Source: Micromonospora costi
GTDB taxonomy: Bacteria; Actinomycetota; Actinomycetes; Mycobacteriales; Micromonosporaceae
NCBI RefSeq assembly: GCF_003626655.1
Contig: NZ_RBAN01000007.1
Span: 124,001-188,000 of the forward strand
Direction of reading: 5' to 3'
DNA length: 64,000 nucleotides
A model generated the notes under the pieces. It worked only from the letters and a program-made list of their open reading frames with translations. It had not been told where the DNA came from and did no database searches. A program made the translations under genes and the position numbers. Positions 57,984-64,000 of this stretch are shown here, in pieces. The number at the start of each line of letters is the position of its first letter. Position 1 is the first letter of the stretch.

Positions 57984-59348
57984 GTGAGAATCGTGGTGGC
58001 GCACAACCGGTACCGGGAGGCTCAGCCCTCCGGGGAGAACACGATCGTCGACGCGGAGATCAACCAGCTCACCGCGGCCGGCGTCGAGGTGGTGCCGTTC
58101 ATCCGGAGCTCGGACGAGATCCCCACGTTGCCGCTGGCCGCCAAGGCGCTGCTGCCGGTCTCGCCGATCTACGCGCCGCGCGCCCAGCAGGAGCTGAGCC
58201 GCTTGATCACCGAGCACCGGCCGGACGTCCTGCACCTGCACAACCCGTACCCGCTGCTCTCGCCCTGGGTGGTGCGGACCGCCCACCGGCACGGTGTGCC
58301 CGTGGTACAGACGGTGCACAACTACCGGCAGGTCTGCTCCTCCGGCCTCTACTTCCGGGACGGGATGATCTGCCAGGACTGCCGCGGCCGGGCGCTCGGC
58401 GTACCGGCGATCGTGCACCGCTGCTACCGGGGCTCGCGCGCGCAGAGCGCGCTGATGGCCACCACGCTGGCCGTGCACCGGCCCACCTGGCGTTCGGTCG
58501 ACCGGTTCGTCGCGCTCACCTCGGCGGTCGCCGCGCACCTGCGCGACTACGGCATTCCGGACGACCGGATCGTGGTCAAGCCGAACGGCATCCCGGACCC
58601 GGGACGCCCCGCGCCGCTCGGCGACGGCTTCCTCTTCCTGGGCCGGCTCTCCCCCGAGAAGGGGCTGGACCTGCTGCTGGACGCCTGGCGACGGCACCCG
58701 GACGGCGCGCTCGGCCCGCTGCGCATCGCCGGCGACGGCGAGCTGCGCCCGCTCGCCGAGGCGGCCGCCGCCGAGCGGGCGGACGTGACCTTCCTGGGCC
58801 CGTTGGACCGCGCCGGGGTCCGCGCCGCCCTCGAATCGACCGCCGTGGTCCTCGCCACCTCGACCTGGCACGACGTGCTGCCCACCGTGATCATCGAGGC
58901 CCTGGCCAGCGGCCGGCCCGTGCTCGGCACCGCGCTCGGCGGCATCCCGTACCTCGTCGGTGCGGACACGCCACGCGTACCGGCCGGCACCGGCCCCGCG
59001 GAGGTCGCCTCCGCCGTGGCGCCACCGGCCGGTCCCGTGCCGTCGCCTGGGCCGCTGACCGGATCCGTGCCGGCGGTCGAGTCCGTGCCGGCCTCCGGGT
59101 CTGGGTCGGCGGCCGGGCCGCTGGGCGGCGCCGCCGTGCCGGCCGGGATCGAGGCCGGCGAGGCCGGCTGGGTCGTGGCGCCCGAGGCCGCCGCGCTGGC
59201 CGCCGCCCTGCCGCTGGCCCGCGCGGGCGCGGCGGTGCTGTCCCAGGGTGCCCGGCTGCGCTACGAGCGCACCTTCCACCCGGACGTGGTCACCAAGCAG
59301 CTGATCGACATCTACGCCGGCGTCTCCCGCGCCGCGCGCCCCTCCTGA
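57984..59348 (+). CDS. GT4 family glycosyltransferase with a low-complexity insertion
   Basis: A 454-residue GT-B glycosyltransferase. The acceptor domain opens IVVAHNRYREAQPSGENTIV and holds a Cys-rich patch (VCSSGLYF, ICQDCRG, HRCYRG) seen in a subgroup of actinobacterial GT4 enzymes; the donor domain shows FLFLGRLSPEKGLDLLLDAW and VLATSTWHDVLPTVIIEALA, with the EALA nucleotide-sugar Glu. A Pro/Ala/Gly/Ser insertion (about residues 329-389) splits the usual GGIPYLVG-to-GWVV junction. It probably builds a surface polysaccharide together with the sugar transferase encoded nearby. GTG 57984 is supported by TAGCCT 8 nt upstream. Confidence 0.88.
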   Translation: MRIVVAHNRYREAQPSGENTIVDAEINQLTAAGVEVVPFIRSSDEIPTLPLAAKALLPVSPIYAPRAQQELSRLITEHRPDVLHLHNPYPLLSPWVVRTAHRHGVPVVQTVHNYRQVCSSGLYFRDGMICQDCRGRALGVPAIVHRCYRGSRAQSALMATTLAVHRPTWRSVDRFVALTSAVAAHLRDYGIPDDRIVVKPNGIPDPGRPAPLGDGFLFLGRLSPEKGLDLLLDAWRRHPDGALGPLRIAGDGELRPLAEAAAAERADVTFLGPLDRAGVRAALESTAVVLATSTWHDVLPTVIIEALASGRPVLGTALGGIPYLVGADTPRVPAGTGPAEVASAVAPPAGPVPSPGPLTGSVPAVESVPASGSGSAAGPLGGAAVPAGIEAGEAGWVVAPEAAALAAALPLARAGAAVLSQGARLRYERTFHPDVVTKQLIDIYAGVSRAARPS

Positions 59349-59895
59349 CCCACCCCGCGGTCACCAGGAGGTTGTCCACCCGGGCCCGCCCGCCCGGGCA
59401 CGCCCCGACGCTCCGCGCCGGCTCCACGCAACTTCCTGGAAGTTGTGCCTTCCCCGCCGACGGAGGCCACTATTTCCGGGAATTTGTGGCTTCGGTGGTG
59501 CTCGGTGGCCGCAACTTCCCGGAAGTTGTTGTCATCCACGCACTCGGTCACGTGCCTGGGCCTGAGCGTGGACCGTGTCTCGGGGCGGTGCGAGGATCCC
59601 GCACCAGCGCTCCCGCTGCCGGCCCTCCCGCCGAGTCTTCGCCCCTGCCGCCGACTCTTCGCCCCCGCCCCGCACAACTTCCTGGAAGTTGTCCCCTCCG
59701 CGCCGGCGGAGGCCACTATTCCCGGGAAGTTGTGGCCTCGACGGCGCCCAGTGGCAACACCTACCCCGACATTGCTGCCACCCGAGGACGGACCGGCGCG
59801 GTCCCGGGTGTAGCACGAGGAAGCCGACCCGCCCGGGCACGGGCACGGCCGGGGTCGTCCGGACTAGTGCGTCCGTCCCGATCAGGGGCCGGTGG
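59349..59895. repeat. 547-bp intergenic gap filled with TTCC-N-GGAA palindromes and a duplicated unit
   Basis: Three near-identical palindromes, CAACTTCCTGGAAGTTG at 59429-59445, CAACTTCCCGGAAGTTG at 59512-59528 and ACAACTTCCTGGAAGTTGT at 59674-59692, are joined by looser TTTCCGGGAAT (about 59474-59483) and TTCCCGGGAA (59719-59728). A unit of about 85 bp, from the first palindrome through CGGAGGCCACTATT to TGTGGC, is duplicated 246 bp downstream with a few changes. Frames are open across it on both strands, but codon usage is shaped by the repeat. I find no convincing gene. Confidence 0.7.
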
Positions 59896-60621
59896 TCAGC
59901 GGAGGGAGGCGCGGGCGCTGAAGGCGATGCTCGCGAGCAGGAAGCCGCCGTTGACCACCGTGAACGCCACCATCACCCAGAGCGTCAGCGCGGGGGCGAA
60001 CAGCAGCACCAGGGCGGCCACGAAGATCACCGCGCCGTAGTCGCGGACCAGCTTCACGAGCCGCACCGGGAGTGAGGTCGAGGTCACCATGCTCGCCGCG
60101 TTCGGGCCGGCCTGCATCACCGAGGTGACCAGGTTGACCATCCAGGTGCCCGCGAAGGCCGCGACCAGCCAGGTCGGGGTGGACGGGAACTGCGCGACCG
60201 CGGTCGCCGCGAGCGCCGCGACGAGGGCGATCTGGGCCGCGACGTCGCAGAGCACGTCGACCCGCGCGCCGGCCGCGCTGCCCTGGCCGGTCACCCGGGC
60301 GAGCTGGCCGTCGGCGCAGTCCAGGGCGTACGCCACCTGCCAACCGACCAGCGCGAGCAGCCCGACCACCCAGGCCGGCACGCGGTCGTCGGCGACCGGG
60401 CCGGCGAGCGCGACCACGGTGACCGACGTGGCGAGCCCGAGCACCAGGTTCGTGAGCGTCAGCGCGGTGGGGCGCAGCCCCAGCCGGTGCGCGGCGACCG
60501 CGAACGCGGCCCCCAGCCACTGGCTGATCGACTCGCTGAACAGCCCGCCACCGCGGTTCGTCCGGTGGAAGTGGACGGCGGTGGGACGGGAGGTGTCAGC
60601 CAAGGTAATCGCGGATTGCAT
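59896..60621 (-). CDS. CDP-alcohol phosphatidyltransferase family enzyme
   Basis: A 241-residue membrane enzyme with about six helices. The catalytic motif D-x2-D-G-x2-A-R-x8-G-x3-D-x3-D is complete: it runs from DCADGQLARV through GARVDVLCD. It would join an alcohol to a phosphatidyl or polyol-phosphate group from a CDP-activated donor, releasing CMP. The start overlaps the end of the dehydrogenase gene by 26 nt. In context it is probably the last step of a short pathway beginning with the cytidylyltransferase, so the lipid or polymer made may be unusual. The family contains both phosphatidyl- and polyol-transferring members. Confidence 0.88.
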   Translation of the reverse strand: MQSAITLADTSRPTAVHFHRTNRGGGLFSESISQWLGAAFAVAAHRLGLRPTALTLTNLVLGLATSVTVVALAGPVADDRVPAWVVGLLALVGWQVAYALDCADGQLARVTGQGSAAGARVDVLCDVAAQIALVAALAATAVAQFPSTPTWLVAAFAGTWMVNLVTSVMQAGPNAASMVTSTSLPVRLVKLVRDYGAVIFVAALVLLFAPALTLWVMVAFTVVNGGFLLASIAFSARASLR

Positions 60622-61663
60622 CGGCGTAGTCTGCCAGCCGTGCCCGGACCTCGGTAGGCGACATCGCGAGGTGTTCGAGGATGGTGTAGCGGTCCGGTCG
60701 GGTGCTCGGCGCGTACATCACGGCGTCAGCGAACTGGTCGTCGCTCAGCCCCAGCTCGGCGGGGGTGGTGGCGAGGCCGTGGCGGTGCAGGCACCGGGCG
60801 AGCTGGCCGAACCGCTCCGGCTCGCCCCGCAGGAACGTGCAGAACAGCGCGCCGAGGCCCGCCTGCTCGCCGTGGGCGGCGGTGCCCGGGAAGAGGTGGT
60901 CGATGGCGTGCGAGATCTCGTGGTCGCCGCCGCTGGCCGGGCGGGTCGACCCGCACACCGAACTCGCGAGCCCGCCGAGGATCAGCGCCTCGGCCAGTGT
61001 GGTGAGGAACCCGTCGTCGGTGATCTTGCCCGGGTGGTTGAGCAGCGCCTCGGCGCCGGACCGGGCCAGAGTCACGGCGAGGCCGTCGATCGGCTCCCCG
61101 CGGACCTCGTGGGCCAGCTCCCAGTCCGCGCACGCGTTCAGGTTGCTCACCGCGTCCCCGATGCCGGCCTGGGTCTGCCGGTCCGGGCCGTTCTCGACGA
61201 AGTCCAGGTCGACGATCACCGCGATCGGGATGTGGACGCCGTAGGAGCCCTTGCCGCCCTCGTGGTCGAGGGAGGCGGTCGGCGAGGCGATCCCGTCGTT
61301 CGCGAGGGAGGTCGCCACGGTCACCATGGGGATGCCGTACCGGGTGGCGGCGTACTTGGCCGTGTCGATCGTCTTGCCGCCGCCGATGCCCACCACCGCG
61401 TCGTACGACCGGGCCCGCAGGCGGTCGCCCAGCTCGTTCGCGGCGTCGATGGTGCCGCCGGCCACGGTGAACACGTCGGCCGAGCCCAGGCTGGGCCGGC
61501 ACAGCTCGACGATCTTCTCGCCCTGACCGGGGCCGACGACCACCGCCACGTCGCCCCCGGAGGAGATCCGCCGGTCGGCGAGGAGGGGGCCCAGGTCGGC
61601 CACCGCGCCCCGCCGGACCTCGATCAGCAGTGGGGTGTTGACGGTCCGGGCTAGTAGCGGCAC
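60596..61663 (-). CDS. sn-Glycerol-1-phosphate dehydrogenase/iron-containing alcohol dehydrogenase family (AraM/EgsA-like)
   Basis: A 355-residue dehydrogenase. NAD binding is through VVGIGGGKTIDTAKYAA; SLANDGIASPTASLDHEG matches the EgsA/AraM signature; the metal ligands are Asp in AGIGDAVSNLNA and His in DHEISHAIDHLFPG and AHGEQAGLGALF. Family enzymes reduce dihydroxyacetone phosphate to sn-glycerol 1-phosphate, the archaeal-type enantiomer; others act on related polyol phosphates. It overlaps its neighbours by 13 and 26 nt, so the three products act together. GTG 61663 is the natural start inside the end of the upstream gene. Confidence 0.85.
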   Translation of the reverse strand: MPLLARTVNTPLLIEVRRGAVADLGPLLADRRISSGGDVAVVVGPGQGEKIVELCRPSLGSADVFTVAGGTIDAANELGDRLRARSYDAVVGIGGGKTIDTAKYAATRYGIPMVTVATSLANDGIASPTASLDHEGGKGSYGVHIPIAVIVDLDFVENGPDRQTQAGIGDAVSNLNACADWELAHEVRGEPIDGLAVTLARSGAEALLNHPGKITDDGFLTTLAEALILGGLASSVCGSTRPASGGDHEISHAIDHLFPGTAAHGEQAGLGALFCTFLRGEPERFGQLARCLHRHGLATTPAELGLSDDQFADAVMYAPSTRPDRYTILEHLAMSPTEVRARLADYADAIRDYLG

Positions 61664-62382
61664 GCGATCTCCCGGGCACGGGCCAGGTCGGCGTGGTTGT
61701 CGACCTCGACCCAGGACACGTCGCCGATGGGCGCCGCCCGCACCTCGCCGCCCCGGTCGGCGAACTCCTGGTAGCCGTCCTCGTAGTAGAGGTTCGGGTC
61801 GCGCCGCCAGGTCGCCTCCAGCGCGTCGGCGAGTGCGTCGGCCACCTGCGGCTCGATCAGCGTCGCGCCGATGTACTCCCCGTACGCCTCGCCCGGGTCC
61901 ATGATCTTGGTGATCCGGGTGAGCTGGCCGGCCGCGTCGAAGGTGGTCTTCATCTCCTCCTCGGCCAGCGGCTTGAGGGTGTCCACCGCGAGCAGGATGC
62001 CCGGCCCCCGCTCGGCGAGCAGCGTCTTCTCCACGCTCACCGGGTGCACGGTGTCGCCGTTGACCAGCAGCACGCCCCGGCCGAAGTGTTCCCGCGCCAG
62101 CCAGAGCGAGTAGGCGTTGTTCCACTCCTCGGCCCTGTCGTTGTGCACCAGGGTGAGGGTGACGCCGTACCGCTCCTCAAGCTCCGCCTGCCGGGCCCGC
62201 ACGGCGTCCGCCGCGTAGCCGACCACGATCACGATCTCGGTGAGCCCCACCTCGGCGAGGTTCTTCAGCGCGATGTCGAGGATCGTGACGTCGCCGTCAA
62301 CCGGCACGAGCGCCTTGGGCAGGGTGTCGGTGTACGGGCGCAGCCGGCGTCCGGCCCCGGCCGCGAGCACCATCCCGATCAT
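61651..62382 (-). CDS. Sugar/polyol-phosphate cytidylyltransferase-like NTP transferase
   Basis: A 243-residue nucleotidyltransferase. The signature is MVLAAGAGRRLRPYTDTLPK (residues 4-23), followed by VHNDRAEEWNNAYSLWLARE, VLLVNGDTVHP and VEVDNHADLARA near the end. The NNAxSLWLA segment is typical of LicC-like phosphocholine and inositol- or glycerol-phosphate cytidylyltransferases, so it may make a CDP-polyol for the downstream CDP-alcohol transferase. ATG 62382 has GGGAGG 8 nt upstream and a possible TATCCT box about 40 nt upstream. It is the first gene of the three-gene operon. Confidence 0.85.
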   Translation of the reverse strand: MIGMVLAAGAGRRLRPYTDTLPKALVPVDGDVTILDIALKNLAEVGLTEIVIVVGYAADAVRARQAELEERYGVTLTLVHNDRAEEWNNAYSLWLAREHFGRGVLLVNGDTVHPVSVEKTLLAERGPGILLAVDTLKPLAEEEMKTTFDAAGQLTRITKIMDPGEAYGEYIGATLIEPQVADALADALEATWRRDPNLYYEDGYQEFADRGGEVRAAPIGDVSWVEVDNHADLARAREIACRY

Positions 62383-62473
62383 GCCGGCATCCTCCCTCGT
62401 ACGACTCCGGTCACCGGTGGAGGATAGCGCCGCCTCGGAGACGGCCTCCGGTCAACCGGAGTTCACCGGTCGC

Positions 62474-63244
62474 TCACCCGGGGAGCGCGGCCAGGTCGGC
62501 GAGGACGGTCAACCGCTCCTCCGGCGTCAGCGCCCCGTACGGCCCGGCCGCCCGGCGGTCGGTCTCCAGGTCGATGGCCAGCCGCTCGGGCCCGGGTGGC
62601 AGGGCGGCCACGCTGCGCGCGGTGTGGCCGGCGGCGGTCCAGGCGGCGGCGTGCGCGTCGGCCCGGTGGTGGTGCAGGGCGTCGAGCCGGTCGAGCAGCA
62701 GCACCCCGGCCGGGGTGCCGTCCGGCTCGTAGGGCGGCGCGGTCGCGGCGAACGCCGCGCCGGCCGCCGCGGGCTGTTCGGCGTCGAGCACCAGGGCGTA
62801 CGCCACCAGCCGGCCGAACGCCTCGACCAGGCGCACCACCCGTTCCTCGTGGCCGGCCCACAGCTCGGCGGTCACCTCGGCGTGCAGCCCCCGCAGTTCG
62901 TCGAGGAAGGCCAGCCCCCGCTCGGTGGCCGCGATCCCGCCGTCCGGTAGCCGGTGCAGCGTCCCGTACGCGACCTGTTTGTCCAGTGCTCTGCGGCACT
63001 CGGCCGGATCCCGGTAGCGGGTGACGGCCGCGAACCCCGGCTCGTCGACGATCCCGCCGGGCTCGGCCAGCCGGGTGCGGAACTCGACCAGGAAGCCGGT
63101 CGCGGCCGGTCCGCCGTACCGCCGGCCCAGCTCGGCGCCGCCCCGCCGCCGGCCCGCGTCCAGGGCGGCGGCGACGGCCCGGTCGACGGCCGGGGCCACC
63201 AGCCCGGCGAACCGGTGCGGGGCCAGCTCGACGGCGTGGTTCAC
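62474..63244 (-). CDS. Helical protein, possible winged-helix (SCO6745/SalK-like), coupled to a NUDIX gene
   Basis: A 256-residue soluble protein. A winged-helix-like part (about 78-125: VTRYRDPAECRRALDKQVAY then GGIAATERGLAFLDELRGLH) resembles the SCO6745/SalK group of actinobacteria. The C-terminal half (about 180-250) contains LDRLDALHHHRADAHAAAWT and an acidic end (LTPEERLTVLADLAALPG). No catalytic motif is visible. The GTG at 63244 overlaps the stop of the NUDIX gene (GTGA), so the two are translated together. Confidence 0.6.
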   Translation of the reverse strand: MNHAVELAPHRFAGLVAPAVDRAVAAALDAGRRRGGAELGRRYGGPAATGFLVEFRTRLAEPGGIVDEPGFAAVTRYRDPAECRRALDKQVAYGTLHRLPDGGIAATERGLAFLDELRGLHAEVTAELWAGHEERVVRLVEAFGRLVAYALVLDAEQPAAAGAAFAATAPPYEPDGTPAGVLLLDRLDALHHHRADAHAAAWTAAGHTARSVAALPPGPERLAIDLETDRRAAGPYGALTPEERLTVLADLAALPG

Positions 63245-63690
63245 CGACCCATCGCACGCAGGGTGGCGAAGGCCTCCTCCGCGATCCGGCGGATGAGGCC
63301 GTCGTTGACGTCCCGGTGCTCGTCGAGCAGGGACACGTCGTCCTCGGCGAGCCACCGGTACTCGGTGTGCTTGCCCGCCTCCAGCGCCGGTCGGGCCAGG
63401 TCGCCGTCGACCCGTACGAGCCAGTCGCTCTCGACGCGTTCGAGGCCGTCGTCGCCGACGTAGCGGTATTCGCCCACCGGAGCGAGCACCTGCGCGACGG
63501 TCCAGCCGGTCTCCTCGGTCACCTCGCGGCGCAGCGCCGTTTCGACGTCCTCGCCGGGCTCCAGGTGGCCGCCCACGATGTCCCAGCAGTTGGGAAACAG
63601 GCGCCGGTCCGGGGACCGCCGCTGGAAGAAGATGCGCCCGTCGTCGTGCACGACGAGGGCACCGGCGCAGCGCAGAGGCTCGGTGGACAC
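63241..63690 (-). CDS. NUDIX hydrolase
   Basis: A 149-residue NUDIX protein. The box GGHLEPGEDVETALRREV followed by TEETGW matches Gx5Ex7REUxEExGU, which binds the metal and catalyses pyrophosphate cleavage of nucleotide derivatives. Flanking FFQRRSPDRRLFPNCWDIVG is typical of nucleotide-sugar or damaged-nucleotide NUDIX enzymes. GTG 63690 is 6 nt from TACTGT, favouring a leaderless mRNA. It is coupled to the helical protein gene downstream. Confidence 0.9.
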   Translation of the reverse strand: MSTEPLRCAGALVVHDDGRIFFQRRSPDRRLFPNCWDIVGGHLEPGEDVETALRREVTEETGWTVAQVLAPVGEYRYVGDDGLERVESDWLVRVDGDLARPALEAGKHTEYRWLAEDDVSLLDEHRDVNDGLIRRIAEEAFATLRAMGR

Positions 63691-63806
63691 GCTCCGACAG
63701 TAGCGAGCCGCCCGGCGCGTCGGCGATGCCGAGGTCTTGTTCCGGGGACATCGACGGCCCACCATGTCGGTAACCGGATGCCACCGTCCCATAGGGGTGA
63801 TGCGTG

Positions 63807-64000
63807 ATGCAGGTACGGGAAGCGATGTCCAGCGAGGTCCTGGTGGTCGGTCCGGAGCACACGCTCCGGCAGGCGGCCCGGATGATGTCGGCCCGGGGGA
63901 TCGGCTCGGCGGTGGTGATCGACCCCGACTCCGAGGGCGTCGGGATCATGACCGAACGCGACGTGCTCAACGCCATCGGCGCGGGGCTGGACTGCGACGT
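63807..64000 (+). CDS. CBS domain-containing protein, N-terminal part (runs off the window)
   Basis: The first 64 codons are present: MQVREAMSSEVLVVGPEHTL, ARMMSARGIGSAVVIDPDSE and GIMTERDVLNAIGAGLD form the first CBS motif. Such two-CBS proteins bind adenine nucleotides and act as energy sensors. GTGATG precedes the start and a GGGGTGATGCG stretch may be its ribosome site. The end of the gene is outside the window. Confidence 0.85.
   Translation, partial: MQVREAMSSEVLVVGPEHTLRQAARMMSARGIGSAVVIDPDSEGVGIMTERDVLNAIGAGLDCD

Noticed and set aside
59312-59716. A minus-strand frame of 134 codons with repeated EGTTSRKL peptides
   Set aside because: The peptide repeat follows from the 246-bp DNA duplication; no start signal, and the frame is interrupted by the repeat structure rather than by selection. 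Kept as a repeat region.
1-64000. tRNA, rRNA or other structured RNA genes
   Set aside because: I scanned the gaps for cloverleaf-like and rRNA-like sequence and found none; all gaps except 59349-59895 are under 300 bp and hold only promoters, hairpins or repeats.

Overview
The window is about 73% G+C, with nearly back-to-back genes, many GTG starts and strong third-position GC bias. Gene content points to a high-GC actinomycete of the Micromonosporaceae, most likely Micromonospora or a close relative: a Bpa-type proteasome activator ending in GQYL, three LytR-CpsA-Psr proteins, a MctP/ActP-type symporter with a DUF485 partner, DUF4192, DUF5926 and DUF6457 families, and TANNNT boxes 6-9 nt before start codons. 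The genus is inferred from style and protein families, not from a marker gene. I see no rRNA, tRNA, CRISPR array, phage or transposase.

Layout. 1-7.2 kb: end of moaE, a GT87 mannosyltransferase-like membrane enzyme, DoxX, GNAT, an ORC/Cdc6-like AAA ATPase, a Pro-rich membrane-anchored protein, an EamA exporter and a prepilin peptidase. 7.2-20 kb: a PHP/EndoQ-UvrD fusion, a metallophosphoesterase, the coupled fructosamine kinase-moaA-moaD string, DUF4192, a GAP-family membrane protein, fdhD, mobA-DUF6457, a YbjN/TY-Chap-like protein and a quinone oxidoreductase. Molybdenum cofactor work (moaE, moaD, moaA, mobA, fdhD) is therefore spread over 17 kb. 20-29.5 kb: Lrp/AsnC divergent from a dimethylarginine hydrolase-like gene, an orphan ABC substrate-binding lipoprotein, a hydrolase, bpa, two tandem HAD phosphatases (one frameshifted), GNAT, OsmC, a minimal metallopeptidase and AIM24.

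29.5-43.6 kb: pheA, small ACT and PAS proteins, a NERD-like protein, arginine deiminase, DUF5926, a HATPase protein beside a GAF/PAS histidine kinase, rhodanese-GDPD, three LytR-CpsA-Psr cell-wall ligases in a row and a UDP-glucuronate decarboxylase-like epimerase. 43.6-55.2 kb: actP-DUF485, a flavin reductase whose first codons carry a parS-like sequence, an alpha/beta hydrolase, an ABC exporter pair, and a second symporter with its small partner next to DUF5701 and a LytS/LytTR two-component system. 55.2-64 kb: an exopolysaccharide polyprenyl-phosphate sugar transferase, Fpg/Nei glycosylase, a GT4 glycosyltransferase, a repeat-filled gap, an overlapping three-gene operon (cytidylyltransferase, glycerol-1-phosphate dehydrogenase family, CDP-alcohol phosphotransferase), a NUDIX pair and the start of a CBS-domain gene.

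Most notable for follow-up: the CDP-alcohol operon, which may make an unusual polyol-phosphate lipid or surface polymer; the EndoQ-UvrD fusion; two promoters whose -10 box contains the upstream gene's stop codon; a 24-bp divergent promoter with interlocking -10 boxes; two long palindromes sharing a CTGTGGAYGA half-site; the TTCC-N-GGAA repeat field at 59.4-59.8 kb; and a one-base or CCGG-unit frameshift in a HAD gene.
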